A DNA stretch of 35,531 bases from NCBI GenBank assembly GCA_052144935.1, contig JBKQPR010000197.1, positions 1-35,531 of the forward strand. Direction: 5' to 3'. Positions 1-8,249 of the stretch are shown here, piece by piece. The notes beneath the pieces were generated by a model that made no database searches, was not told the DNA's origin, and worked only from the letters and a program-made list of their open reading frames with translations. The translations under genes and the position numbers were made by a program. This DNA comes from JOPF133 sp052144935. Lineage in GTDB: Bacteria > Acidobacteriota > Terriglobia > Bryobacterales > Bryobacteraceae. The stretch's first letter is position 1. Each line of letters begins with the position of its first letter.

Positions 1-198
1 TCTCACCGCGTAGCCTCCCCGGACAGATCTTTAGCCCTGGATATGGGCCACTCGCAAAAGGCTCTAACGGCCCAATGGGTCATTCTTAGAAAGCACAGGC
101 GGGTCACTTCTGGCGAGCGCCGAAGACAGCCAGCGCTCGGGATGTGCTGCCAAGAACTCTCTACAACCTCGTAGTTGGCGGCCGCTTCAAAACGTCTG

Positions 199-510
199 TC
201 ACCTGAGGTGCCCGTTTCCTCCACTGTCGGTTAAAGTCACCCATTCGGAAACATGATCAGAAGCGGGTGGAGGATGGCACCTTTCGCAGATCAACTCGCC
301 ACTGCTATTGCGCCAGAATCTTCGACCGCTGCACGAGTAGCACGGAAGAGTTAAGTATCCCTGGGGCCAACAAGCCGGGGAGCCGTATTCGCCTCCTTGG
401 CTGACGGGCCTCAACCCGTTCTCCACCAATTGTTTTGACCCCGGCCATTCGTCGACAGGGAGACCGGGGGCGAGTCCGCCTGTAGTGGTGGAAGCAAATA
501 GCTGGAAATT
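199..510 (-). pseudogene. C-terminal zinc-ribbon remnant of a larger protein, cut at the IS21 element
   Basis: The minus-strand frame is open from inside the IS21 end (next stop near 532) down to a TGA at 199-201, with no convincing start: the only candidates are weak TTG codons such as the one at 429. The encoded tail contains CYSC, then FWRNSSGELICERC followed by HPPP, a CxxC...CxxC pair that reads as a zinc ribbon. I recall similar tails (CxxC-FWR-CxxCHPP) at the C-termini of primase/helicase-like proteins of mobile elements, but no diagnostic domain remains here. The missing N-terminal part is not found on the other side of the IS, so the insertion was followed by deletion or the gene was already decayed. 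It could alternatively be a small intact zinc-ribbon protein starting at 429. Confidence 0.4.
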
Positions 511-514
511 GCGT

Positions 515-660
515 ATTCCGAGCGATGCCGATCAGCGTTCCGAGGTGATGGCGATCGCGATTCCGAACTGATGCCGATCACCATTCCGATTTGATGGCGA
601 TCACGATTCCGACGGGATGCCGATCACTTTTCGGCAGTTCTCGGAATGGTGATCGCCATC
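515..660. repeat. IS21 left-end repeat array
   Basis: Five tandem units start at about 515, 538, 560, 583 and 606, each resembling ATTCCGANNNGATGNCGATCAC. The variable core alternates strictly between GATGCCGATC and GATGGCGATC from unit to unit. A sixth copy at 641-660 is inverted and is identical to the copy at 3274-3293. These are expected to be the transposase-binding sites. Confidence 0.8.
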
Positions 661-750
661 GTCGGAATAGTTTTATGAAGCCGTCTTCATGAAGCTCGCT
701 GGGCAAACCAGCGGCAGACTAGCCTCCACTGCAAGGTGGAGGATTCAAGT

Positions 751-2325
751 TTGCCGCAAGAGAGGTTGCCCATGCGTAAGATCAGAGAAGTTCTCAGACT
801 TCGCTCCCTGGGGTTGTCACAACGCCAGATAGCCACCAGTTGTGCCGTCGGTCAGGCGACGGTTTCCGAATACCTGAAGGCCGCCGACGCGGCCGGGCTG
901 AAATGGGCGGACATTGCCGATTGGGGCGAAGACCGACTGCTGGAAGCCGCGGCTCCGTCGCGGGGAAAAACCGGCCACCGGAAGCAGTCGCCCGAGCCAG
1001 ACTACGCTGCGATCCGCCACGAACTGCAGACCAACCAACACGTCACCTTGCAACTCCTGTGGGAGGAGTACCGCGAGAAGACCCCGGATGGCTACCGCTA
1101 CAGCCGGTTCTGTGAGCTGTACAGAGGATGGCTGCGGGCACAGGAAGTCGCTCTGCGGCAGGAACACCGGGCCGGCGAGAAGCTGTTTGTCGACTATGCC
1201 GGCGACACGATTCCCGTACATAGCGCCGCGACGGGCGCGGTAACGCCGGCAGAGATTTTCGTCGCCGTGCTGGGGGCCAGCAGTTACACCTACTCGGAGG
1301 CGACGGGGACGCAGGGCTTGGCCGATTGGATCGCCGCACACATGCGCACCTTCGAGTTTCTGGGCGGCGTGCCCGAGATCGTCGTTCCCGACAATCTGAA
1401 ATCCGGTGTCACCAAAGCTTGCCGCTATGAACCGGCGGTCAATCGGACGTATGAGGAGATGGCCTCGCATTACGGTGTGGCCGTAATTCCGGCGCGCCCG
1501 AGGAAGCCTCGTGACAAGGCGAAGGTGGAAGCGGGCGTGCTATTGGTCGAGCGCTGGATATTGGCTGCCCTGCGGAAGAGGAAATTCTTCAGCTTGGCCG
1601 AGGTCAACCAGGCCATTCAGGAATTGCTGGTGCGTCTCAACGACCGGCCATTCCGCAAACGCGAAGGGTCCCGCCGCAGTCTCTTCGAGTCGCTCGATAA
1701 GCCGGCGTTGCGCGCCTTGCCCGCGGAACGCTATGAGCATGGCGACTGGGAAACCCACCGCGTCAACATCGACTATCACGTCGCCTTCGACAACCACTGG
1801 TACAGCGTGCCCTATCAGCTCACCCAACAGGAGGTGGAAGTGCGGGCCACGGCCGCGACGGTGGAGATCTTCCACCGCGGTCTGCGCGTAGCCAGTCACG
1901 CGCGGAGCCATGTGCCCCACGTCGCGACCACGGTCAACGATCACCGGCCCAAGGCGCATCAGCGGCATCTGGAATGGACACCCTCCCGCCTGGTGGAATG
2001 GGCCAAAACCATCGGCCCGGCGACCGCCGAACTGTTCGATCGCATCATCGCCGGCAAGCGCCACCCGGAACAAGGCTACCGCTCCTGCCTCGGCATTCTG
2101 CGGCTTTCCAAGCAGTACACCAGCCAGCGAGTGGAGGCGGCTGCGCGCCGCGCCATCGCGCTCCATGCTTGCTCTTACCAGAGCATCCAATCCATTTTGA
2201 AGTGCCATCTGGACAGCCAGGCGATCGAGCCGGTGGCCGAACCCAAGCCGCCGCTCAACCACCCCAACATTCGCGGCTCGGAATACTTCGACGCCGGTGA
2301 AGACCCTACCGATCAAGGAAAGTGA
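751..2325 (+). CDS. istA: IS21 family transposase IstA
   Basis: This is the DDE transposase of the IS21-type element. With IstB it would carry out strand transfer at the repeat-bearing ends. An N-terminal helix-turn-helix (about residues 12-45, LSQRQIATSCAVGQATVSEYL) precedes an RNase-H-like rve core with candidate catalytic residues D148 (FVDYAGD), D214 (VVPDNLKSG) and E260 (KAKVEAGV). A C-terminal IstA-type DNA-binding part follows, and 524 residues is normal for the family. Start choice: TTG at 751 lies 8 bases after an AGGTGGAGG ribosome-binding site and gives MPQERLPMRK. GTG 736 overlaps that site, and ATG 772 is a shorter alternative. The frame is intact and all three acidic residues are present, so the protein looks functional. 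istB follows after 6 bases. Confidence 0.93.
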   Translation: MPQERLPMRKIREVLRLRSLGLSQRQIATSCAVGQATVSEYLKAADAAGLKWADIADWGEDRLLEAAAPSRGKTGHRKQSPEPDYAAIRHELQTNQHVTLQLLWEEYREKTPDGYRYSRFCELYRGWLRAQEVALRQEHRAGEKLFVDYAGDTIPVHSAATGAVTPAEIFVAVLGASSYTYSEATGTQGLADWIAAHMRTFEFLGGVPEIVVPDNLKSGVTKACRYEPAVNRTYEEMASHYGVAVIPARPRKPRDKAKVEAGVLLVERWILAALRKRKFFSLAEVNQAIQELLVRLNDRPFRKREGSRRSLFESLDKPALRALPAERYEHGDWETHRVNIDYHVAFDNHWYSVPYQLTQQEVEVRATAATVEIFHRGLRVASHARSHVPHVATTVNDHRPKAHQRHLEWTPSRLVEWAKTIGPATAELFDRIIAGKRHPEQGYRSCLGILRLSKQYTSQRVEAAARRAIALHACSYQSIQSILKCHLDSQAIEPVAEPKPPLNHPNIRGSEYFDAGEDPTDQGK

Positions 2326-2331
2326 GGAACC

Positions 2332-3084
2332 ATGTTGATACAACCCACCATCGAGAAATTATGTGCCATGCGGTTGCGCGGAATGGCCGAGGCCTTCGAG
2401 CAGCAGCAGCAAGACGCCAATGTCCACAGTCTGAGTTTCGAAGAGAGACTCGGCTTACTCATCGACCGCCAGTGGAACTGGCGCCAGAACCGGGCCCTGG
2501 ACCGGCGCTTACGCAACGGTCGCTTGCAAGGCCCGGCTTCGATCGAGGATATCGACTACCGCACACCGCGAGGTCTGGACCGCCCACTGGTGCGTTCCCT
2601 GACGGCCGAGTCGGCCTGGGTGCGGGAACACCAGCATCTGTTCCTGATTGGTCCGACCGGTGTGGGGAAAACCTGGCTCGCTCGGGCGTTTGCGCAGAAG
2701 GCGTGCCGCGACGGCTACACCGCGTTATTCCTCAAAGCTGCCGAACTGTTCCGCGACCTGGCCATGGCGCGGGCCGACGGTAGCCATGGCAAGTTGCTCG
2801 ACCGGCTCAGCCGGATCGATCTGCTGATTGTCGACGATTGGGCGATGGCTCCTCTGACCGAAGCGGAACGACGGGATTTTCTGGAGATCTGCGATGGGCG
2901 CTATCAGGTGCATTCCACCCTGCTGACCAGCCAACTACCGGTCGCCTCCTGGCACCCTCAAATCGGCGATCCCACCGTCGCTGACAGCATCCTCGACCAC
3001 CTCGTGCACAATGCCCACCGCATCGAGCTGAAAGGCGAATCGATGCGCAAGAAACGGAATGGCGCCACCGGACGGCAGACCTGA
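2332..3084 (+). CDS. istB: IS21 family helper ATPase IstB
   Basis: This is the AAA+/DnaC-like ATPase that assists IstA in target selection and complex assembly. Visible motifs are Walker A GPTGVGKT at residues 107-114 and Walker B LLIVDDW at 164-170. The N-terminal helical region carries the IstB-typical MRLRGMAEAF segment. Its 250 residues match the usual family length (about 245-260). The ATG at 2332 lies just after the istA stop, and the sequence AAAGTGAGGAACC upstream supplies a plausible ribosome-binding site. It is intact, and co-transcription with istA is expected. Confidence 0.94.
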   Translation: MLIQPTIEKLCAMRLRGMAEAFEQQQQDANVHSLSFEERLGLLIDRQWNWRQNRALDRRLRNGRLQGPASIEDIDYRTPRGLDRPLVRSLTAESAWVREHQHLFLIGPTGVGKTWLARAFAQKACRDGYTALFLKAAELFRDLAMARADGSHGKLLDRLSRIDLLIVDDWAMAPLTEAERRDFLEICDGRYQVHSTLLTSQLPVASWHPQIGDPTVADSILDHLVHNAHRIELKGESMRKKRNGATGRQT

Positions 3085-3116
3085 TGACTGACCGCTGCCG
3101 AGAAGGTCTCTCCAGT

Positions 3117-3180
3117 GCTGAGCGGGGCAACGGGGTCCAAACGCCACCTCCTCGCCCCGCACCCCCCTCCCCCGCTCAGC
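3117..3180. repeat. 11-base inverted repeat between istB and the IS right end
   Basis: GCTGAGCGGGG at 3117-3127 pairs perfectly with CCCCGCTCAGC at 3170-3180 across a 42-base C-rich loop. It lies downstream of istB inside the element. There is no T-tract after it, so it is not a canonical intrinsic terminator; it may fold in the transcript or protect istA from read-through. Confidence 0.5.
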
Positions 3181-3254
3181 AGGCTCAACAACAAAAAGAT
3201 TGACGGATGCCGATCGCTTCAGCATGATAAGAACAGCCCAGCGTCGCTTCGCTC

Positions 3255-3304
3255 CGACGGTGATCGGCATCACTCGGAATGGTGATCGCCATCAAATCGG
3301 AATC
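3255..3304. repeat. IS21 right-end repeats
   Basis: Two units of the IS end repeat run in the opposite orientation to the left array: GTGATCGGCATCAC at about 3260-3273 and TCGGAATGGTGATCGCCATC at 3274-3293, followed by AAATCGGAAT. The stretch 3282-3303 is the perfect reverse complement of 583-604. Only two units are present here against five at the left end. Confidence 0.8.
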
Positions 3305-3374
3305 AGACCGTGCGGGAAGGCGTCCCCCAAGGCGACGGCGACACCTTCACCATGGAATCGGCCGATAGCAAGAT

Positions 3375-4691
3375 CTACTCGATCACCTTCTTCTTGCGGA
3401 ACCAGTCGATCAGCAAGTCGCGCATCAGCCCCACATCGTTGGGGAACTTCAGCCCGCTGGTCTGCAGATTCTCGCGGGTCTCCTGGTTGGCGGCCGTGTA
3501 GTCGCTCACCGCCAGGGTGTACTCGCGCTCCGGCTCGATCTGGCGGTCGGCCACTACCACCTTCGGCAGATCTTTCCCTTTGAACGTGCCCACCACCACG
3601 GTGTTGTCGAACGGCATGATGTTCCAGACGTTCCGCTCCAGCAACTGGCCTTCGGACACCAGGTCGCGCACGCCTCCCAGGTTCATCCAGGAGAAATCCG
3701 CGCCCGTCTCGTCGCGCAGGGCCTGCTCGATCAGCCGCTTCATCTCCACCTTGGTAAAGCTCCGCTTCGAGACGGCCAGCGGCCGGTCCACCCGCGCGGT
3801 CACCTCGCCCTCCCAGTGCTTCACCTGGGCCGCTACGTCCGCCGCCGCCGCGATTTTGGTGGAATCCACCGTTATGCGCGTCCACTTCCACTCCACCGGA
3901 GCCTTCTTTTCGGTGTCCACTTTCAGTTCCAGCCGGCCCACCTCCTCGCCGAGGGCCTTGGCCCGCACCATGATGCGCCCATCCACCACCAGCGGCTGGT
4001 CGATGCCGCGGTGGATATGCCCGGTCACCAGCACGGGAATCTCCGGCACGTTCTTCAACAGCGCCAGTTCCTCGCTGTCGGTGATGTGGCCCAGCAGGAT
4101 CACCAGGTCCGATTGGCTCTTGAGCTCGATGGCATACTTGCGCGCGGTTTCCAGCAGCGGAGTGGTGTGCCAGTCTTCCAGCAGCTTGGTGGTGGTGAGC
4201 GCGGGCAGCGTGTCGGTCATGGCGCCCAGCACCGCCACGCGCAGTCCATTGACCTTCAGGATGACGTACGGTTTAGTAAAGAGCTCGCCCTTGGAATTCA
4301 CCAGGTTGGCGGTCACGATGGGATATTTGGCGATTTGGATAAACTTGCGCGCCTGCGGCCAGCCGTAATCGAATTCGTGATTCCCCAGCGTAGCGGCGTC
4401 GAAACCCAACAGGTTGGCGATCTCATACACCGGCAGGCCGTGGAAGATGGTCGAGACCGGCGTGCCCTGCACCAGGTCTCCGGCGAACAGCACCAGGCAA
4501 TCCGTGCAATGCTCACGCTCGCGGCGGATCACCGCGGCGACGTAAGCGAAGCCGCCGTTGCGATTTTCGAGCGGGGTGAGCCGCGCATGCAGGTCGTTGG
4601 TATGAAGGATGGTCAGCGTGCGGACTTCCGCCGGTAGACTCGCGCACACCAACAGCGAAAGGGCCAACGCCCGCCGCGTCCAATGGATCAT
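3375..4691 (-). CDS. Exported 5'-nucleotidase/UshA-like metallophosphatase
   Basis: This is a predicted secreted dimetal phosphoesterase that hydrolyses nucleotides or related phosphoesters outside the inner membrane. The calcineurin-like domain carries HTNDLHA (residues 30-36), GDLVQGT (71-77), GNHEFD (103-108), GHIT (201-204) and GHIHRG (224-229), which together cover the expected metal-binding set. A 5'-nucleotidase C-terminal domain follows from about residue 285 (NLGGVRD, IMPFDNTVV). The first 21 residues form a signal peptide. The start at ATG 4691 is preferred over TTG 4700, because a TACAAT box ends only 8 bases before it. The 438-residue length is slightly short of UshA (about 550). 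The substrate is unknown. The gene is intact; the IS right end lies about 70 bases past its stop. Confidence 0.87.
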   Translation of the reverse strand: MIHWTRRALALSLLVCASLPAEVRTLTILHTNDLHARLTPLENRNGGFAYVAAVIRREREHCTDCLVLFAGDLVQGTPVSTIFHGLPVYEIANLLGFDAATLGNHEFDYGWPQARKFIQIAKYPIVTANLVNSKGELFTKPYVILKVNGLRVAVLGAMTDTLPALTTTKLLEDWHTTPLLETARKYAIELKSQSDLVILLGHITDSEELALLKNVPEIPVLVTGHIHRGIDQPLVVDGRIMVRAKALGEEVGRLELKVDTEKKAPVEWKWTRITVDSTKIAAAADVAAQVKHWEGEVTARVDRPLAVSKRSFTKVEMKRLIEQALRDETGADFSWMNLGGVRDLVSEGQLLERNVWNIMPFDNTVVVGTFKGKDLPKVVVADRQIEPEREYTLAVSDYTAANQETRENLQTSGLKFPNDVGLMRDLLIDWFRKKKVIE

Positions 4692-4699
4692 ATGGTTCA

Positions 4700-4705
4700 A
4701 TTGTA
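4700..4705 (-). promoter_or_regulatory. Candidate -10 box (TACAAT) of the 5'-nucleotidase gene
   Basis: On the minus strand TACAAT lies 8 bases before the ATG at 4691, within a 10-base palindrome ATTGTACAAT (4700-4709). A start of transcription 6-8 bases downstream would fall at or next to the start codon, giving a leaderless or near-leaderless mRNA. No good -35 box is visible. Confidence 0.4.
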
Positions 4706-4725
4706 CAATCCGGGCGGGACCTCAT

Positions 4726-4823
4726 ATTCACCGCAGAGACGCGGAGGGCACAGAGGAAGCGCAGAGAAAACCTCTTGTGTTTCTCCGCGTTTTCTCTGTG
4801 CCCTCTGCGCCTCCGCGGTGAAT
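4726..4823. repeat. Long palindromic MITE-like repeat, copy 1
   Basis: A left arm beginning ATTCACCGCAGAGACGCGGAG is answered by a right arm ending CTCCGCGGTGAAT, with about 43-45-base imperfect arms and a short loop at about 4771-4780. It fills the gap between two divergent genes. A second member of the family lies at 10231-10326. It encodes nothing recognisable and would fold into a long hairpin. Confidence 0.75.
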
Positions 4824-4882
4824 CTGAAGCTTCCTGGGACCTCTTCTTGCAGCCGCCAGCCCGGATGGCCAACAATGGAGCT

Positions 4883-7669
4883 ATGTTTCGTTTCCGTTGG
4901 CAGAGGGGATCTCTCATCGCCGTTCTCATTTTGACCGGTTGGGCATTGTCGATGGCACAGCGGGCGCCTTCTCCGGACGCCCTGCCCGCCGGCGTGGATC
5001 GCGGGGCCGCCGGCCTCGACCGCTGGCTGCGCGCGTTGCGTACGCGCGCCAGCCTGATCCTGGTCACCGCCCATCCCGACGACGAGGATGGCGGCATGTT
5101 GGCGTATGAGACGCGCGGCGCCGGGGCCCGCGCCATCCTGATGACGCTCAATCGCGGCGAGGGCGGGCAGAACGCCATGTCCTCCGACATGTACGACGCC
5201 CTCGGGCTGGTCCGCACCCAGGAACTGCTGGCCGCCGACCGCTACTACGGCGTCGATCAGTATTTCGCGCGCACCATCGACTACGGCTTTTCCAAGACCC
5301 GCGAGGAGGCGCTCGACAAATGGGACCATGACCGCGTGCTGGCCGACGTGGTGCGCGTGATCCGTATGACCCGGCCGCTGGTGATCGCTTCCGTCTTCGT
5401 GGGCGCGGCCTCCGACGGGCACGGCCAGCACCAGGTGTCCGGCCAGATGGCCCAGGAGGCCTACCTGGCGGCCGGCGACCCCACCAAGTTTCCAGAGCAG
5501 ATTCGCGAGGGGCTGCGGCCGTGGACCCCGCTGAAGGTTTACGCCCACGTGCCGTTCTTCGCCCTCACGCCGCAGGGCATGTACGACTATGCCATCGACA
5601 AATACGTGCCCCCGCGCTTTTTCGACTACGTGCAGAAGACCGAGTCCAGCCAGAAGCCGGCCACCACTCTGGAGATTCCGGAGGGCCGCTACGATGCGGC
5701 CGCCGGCCTGACCTATCTGCAGATCGCGCGCGAGGGGCTGGGCAATCAGAAGAGCCAGAATAACGGCGTGGCGATTCCCAATCCCGGCCCCATGCAGAGC
5801 GAGTATCACCGCTACGGCGCGCGCGTGCCGGCGGCCGAACACGAGGAGTCCTTCTTCGACGGCATCGATACTTCCGTCAACGGCATCGGTTCGCTGGTGC
5901 CCAACGAGCCGGATTACCTGAAGACCGGGCTGGAGGAGATCGCCCGGCTGGCGGAACGGGCATCCAGCGAGTATCGGCCCGATCGGCCGCAGGACATCGC
6001 GCCGGGCCTGGCCGCCGGTCTCACCGCCACGCGCGCGCTGATTGCCAAAGTGCGGCAGAGCAGCCTGCCCGACCCCGGCAAGTCCGATGTGGCCTTTGAA
6101 CTCGCCGCCAAGGAGGACCAGTTCGAGCATGCGCTGGCCGAATCGCTGGGCCTATCGCTGCAGGCCGCCGTGACCCTGGAAAAAGAACCGGCGCCATTGC
6201 GCACGGTGTTTTCCATCCCGGCTCCGACTTTCCAAATCGCGATTCCCGGCCAGTCCTTCTACGTGCAGGTGGAGTTGCTCAACCAGAGTCCCGACCCGGT
6301 CGGGGTGGAGTCCGTGAAGCTGGAAGCTTCCGATGGCAAGCCGTGGAAGATCGCGGGCACGGCGGAGGCCAAGAAGTCCCTGGCCGCGGGCGAGCTGACG
6401 CAGGCGCGCTTTTCGGTGACGGCGCCGGCCGATGCCGCCCTGACCCGCCCGTACTTCACGCGCCCGGATGAAGAGCAGGCCTCCTACGATCTGGCGGACC
6501 CGCGCTACCGCAATCTGCCGCTGGCGCCGTATCCTCTGTCGGTATCGGCGGAGTTCTCCTACCGCGGCGCCACCGTGCATTTGGCGCGGGTGGTCGAAGC
6601 CATGCAGCGCATCTCCACGCTGGGGATCGTGGCCCAGCCGCTGCTGATGGGCCCGGCCCTCTCGGTGACCGTCAGCCCGGCCGCCGGAGCGGTGCCCGTG
6701 GGCGCGAAGTCGTTCGCCTTTTCCTGCACCGTACACAGCAATGTCAAGGGGCCGGCGGAAGGCGTGCTGCGGCTGCATTTGCCGGCCGGCTGGCGATCCT
6801 CTCCCGAGGCCGCGCCGTTTTCGATGGCGCGCGATGGCGAAGATCGCACGATGAGCTTTGAGGTGCAGCCGGACGCGGTGAAGCCCGTCGAATTCCGCAT
6901 CACGGCCGACGCCGAATACCAGGGCCGGCACTACGAGGAGGGCTATCGCCTGGCGGGCTATCCCGGCTTGCGTCCGTATCCCTTTTACCGCCCGGCGATT
7001 TACAAAGCCGTGGGCGTGGACGTGAAGACGCCGCCCGGCCTGCGCATCGGCTACCTGCCAGGCACCGGCGACGATGTGCCGCAGGCGCTGGAGAACCTGG
7101 GCCAGAGCGTGCGCACGCTGTCCGCCGGCGACATCGCGCAGGGCAATCTTTCCGGCTACGACGCGATTGTGCTGGGCGCGCGCGCGTACGCCGTGCGCCC
7201 CGAGTTGAAGTCCGCCAACCAGCGCCTGCTGGAGTACGTGAAAAACGGCGGCGTGCTGATTGTGCAGTACAATCTGCAGGATTTCGACCAGAACTACGGC
7301 CCGTATCCATTTACCCTGGGGGCCAATCCACAGAAAGTGGTGGACGAGAATTCCAAGGTGCGGTTTCCGAAGCCCGACAGTCCCGTATTGACGTGGCCCA
7401 ACCGCATCACCGAGGCGGATTTCTCCGGCTGGGTGGAGGAGCGCGGCCACGGCTTCATGCAGAAGTGGGACGAGCACTACGAGCCTTTGGTGGAGACCCA
7501 CGATCCCGAGCAAGACCCCCAGCTCGGCGGCCTGCTGCTGGCGCGCTACGGCAAAGGCGCGTACATCTACGATGCTTTCGCGCTCTACCGACAGTTGCCT
7601 TCCGGCGTGCCGGGGGCGTACCGGATTCTGGCCAATCTGGTGAGCTTGGGGAAGAATCCGGGCTGGTAA
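4883..7669 (+). CDS. Exported LmbE/PIG-L-type deacetylase, multidomain
   Basis: This is a large exported protein with a zinc-dependent PIG-L (LmbE-like) N-acetylglucosamine deacetylase domain. An N-terminal signal peptide (RGSLIAVLILTGWALSMAQ) precedes the zinc motif AHPDDED (residues 63-69). A second zinc-ligand region is HGQHQ (H180, H183), the HxxH expected of the fold. The middle contains beta-rich segments. The C-terminal part, from about residue 715, looks like a glutaminase/flavodoxin-like fold (RIGYLPGTGDDVPQAL, YDAIVLGARAYAV, YVKNGGVLIVQYN). At 928 residues it is far longer than MshB/LmbE enzymes (about 230-300). I know this long architecture from Acidobacteria and Bacteroidetes; the substrate is probably an extracellular amino-sugar glycan (inference). 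The start is uncertain: ATG 4883 has GGAG only 2 bases upstream, and ATG 4865 is the alternative. Confidence 0.85.
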   Translation: MFRFRWQRGSLIAVLILTGWALSMAQRAPSPDALPAGVDRGAAGLDRWLRALRTRASLILVTAHPDDEDGGMLAYETRGAGARAILMTLNRGEGGQNAMSSDMYDALGLVRTQELLAADRYYGVDQYFARTIDYGFSKTREEALDKWDHDRVLADVVRVIRMTRPLVIASVFVGAASDGHGQHQVSGQMAQEAYLAAGDPTKFPEQIREGLRPWTPLKVYAHVPFFALTPQGMYDYAIDKYVPPRFFDYVQKTESSQKPATTLEIPEGRYDAAAGLTYLQIAREGLGNQKSQNNGVAIPNPGPMQSEYHRYGARVPAAEHEESFFDGIDTSVNGIGSLVPNEPDYLKTGLEEIARLAERASSEYRPDRPQDIAPGLAAGLTATRALIAKVRQSSLPDPGKSDVAFELAAKEDQFEHALAESLGLSLQAAVTLEKEPAPLRTVFSIPAPTFQIAIPGQSFYVQVELLNQSPDPVGVESVKLEASDGKPWKIAGTAEAKKSLAAGELTQARFSVTAPADAALTRPYFTRPDEEQASYDLADPRYRNLPLAPYPLSVSAEFSYRGATVHLARVVEAMQRISTLGIVAQPLLMGPALSVTVSPAAGAVPVGAKSFAFSCTVHSNVKGPAEGVLRLHLPAGWRSSPEAAPFSMARDGEDRTMSFEVQPDAVKPVEFRITADAEYQGRHYEEGYRLAGYPGLRPYPFYRPAIYKAVGVDVKTPPGLRIGYLPGTGDDVPQALENLGQSVRTLSAGDIAQGNLSGYDAIVLGARAYAVRPELKSANQRLLEYVKNGGVLIVQYNLQDFDQNYGPYPFTLGANPQKVVDENSKVRFPKPDSPVLTWPNRITEADFSGWVEERGHGFMQKWDEHYEPLVETHDPEQDPQLGGLLLARYGKGAYIYDAFALYRQLPSGVPGAYRILANLVSLGKNPGW

Positions 7670-7745
7670 GGGGGGACGGCAGAGGCGCTAAGAGCTGGCG
7701 CATTCGAGTATTGCGCGGGAGAATGGGGCGTATTACGCTGGGATC

Positions 7746-7988
7746 ATGCGAACGATCTCGGTAAAATTGCCTGACGAGCTCCTGGCTCAGCTCGCTAGAG
7801 AAGCCAAAGCGAGGCGGGTAACGAGATCCTGGCTGGTGAGGGAGAGTCTCGAAAAGCAGCTTCACGAGGAACCGCCGGCCGGCGCCGTCTCCTGTTACGA
7901 CTTAGCGCGCGATCTTTGCGGTGCAGTGAAAGGGCTGCCCAAGGATCTGGCCGACAACCCGGAATACATGGAAGGCTTTGGCCAGTGA
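7746..7988 (+). CDS. CopG/ribbon-helix-helix antitoxin (VapB-like)
   Basis: An 80-residue protein beginning MRTISVKLPDELLAQLAREA, the classic ribbon-helix-helix start: a beta strand, then two helices (RRVTRSWLVRESLEKQL). It would bind DNA as a dimer and repress its own promoter. The C-terminal tail (DLARDLCGAVKGLPKDLADNPEYMEGFG) resembles the toxin-wrapping segment of VapB antitoxins. The stop overlaps a GTG that opens a truncated PIN-domain frame, so this was a toxin-antitoxin operon. A TATTAC box 9 bases before the ATG may be the promoter. The antitoxin itself looks intact. Confidence 0.8.
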   Translation: MRTISVKLPDELLAQLAREAKARRVTRSWLVRESLEKQLHEEPPAGAVSCYDLARDLCGAVKGLPKDLADNPEYMEGFGQ

Positions 7989-8077
7989 AGAATGGACCGG
8001 GCCTGCTCGACACCGGCCCTCTGGTCAGTTTCCTCGCATTTGGGCTGAGACACCATTCGTGGACTTGCGCGGGCTGA
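7985..8077 (+). pseudogene. Truncated PIN-domain (VapC-like) toxin remnant
   Basis: A GTG at 7985 overlaps the antitoxin TGA and opens a 30-codon frame with KNGPGLLDTGPLVSFLAFG then RHHSW, matching the start of a PIN ribonuclease (LLDTGPLV carries the first catalytic Asp). A TGA at 8075-8077 ends it, and neither of the other plus-strand frames downstream continues the PIN fold. The remaining three acidic residues are therefore missing and the toxin cannot be active. It is a remnant by deletion rather than a single frameshift. Confidence 0.6.
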
Positions 8078-8249
8078 TAATTTGGGAAGGAGAAGTCGAT
8101 CATCCGAATACCACACATCCTTCAAATAATGCTCAGCGCACTGCCGCCAACTTGCCATAGACCCCCTAACCGCCTTCGAGCTTCAAATCCCGATCCGTTC
8201 GATTTCGCCCAGTTCCCCCGGCGAATAGAGCCGACCAGCTCCCCGCCCC

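Larger units (their letters stand above)
510..3305 (+). mobile_element. IS21-family insertion sequence (istA-istB with multi-repeat ends)
   Basis: The element holds istA and istB in the standard order on the plus strand, bounded by terminal arrays of a 22-23-base repeat with core ATTCCGANNNGATGNCGATCAC. The left end has five tandem units and one inverted unit; the right end has two units in the opposite orientation. A 22-base perfect inverted match joins 583-604 to 3282-3303. Multiple terminal repeats are a known IS21 trait. The exact outer ends are uncertain: 510 and 3305 assume TG...CA termini, and the left end could lie as far out as about 481. No clear 4-8-base target duplication is visible at either choice. 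Confidence 0.85.

Noticed and set aside
3..224. Small minus-strand open frame at the window start
   Set aside because: It overlaps the zinc-ribbon remnant, starts with GTG in its sequence and shows no family signature; it is probably not a gene.
3306..3374. Short open stretch between the IS right end and the phosphatase stop, read on either strand
   Set aside because: It is only about 23 codons and continues into the antisense of the phosphatase; no homology is recognisable and it does not match the zinc-ribbon remnant on the other side.
4697..6130. Long minus-strand open frame opposite the PIG-L gene
   Set aside because: It is a GC-rich shadow frame (Ala/Gly/His-rich) opposite a gene with clear motifs, with no signature of its own.
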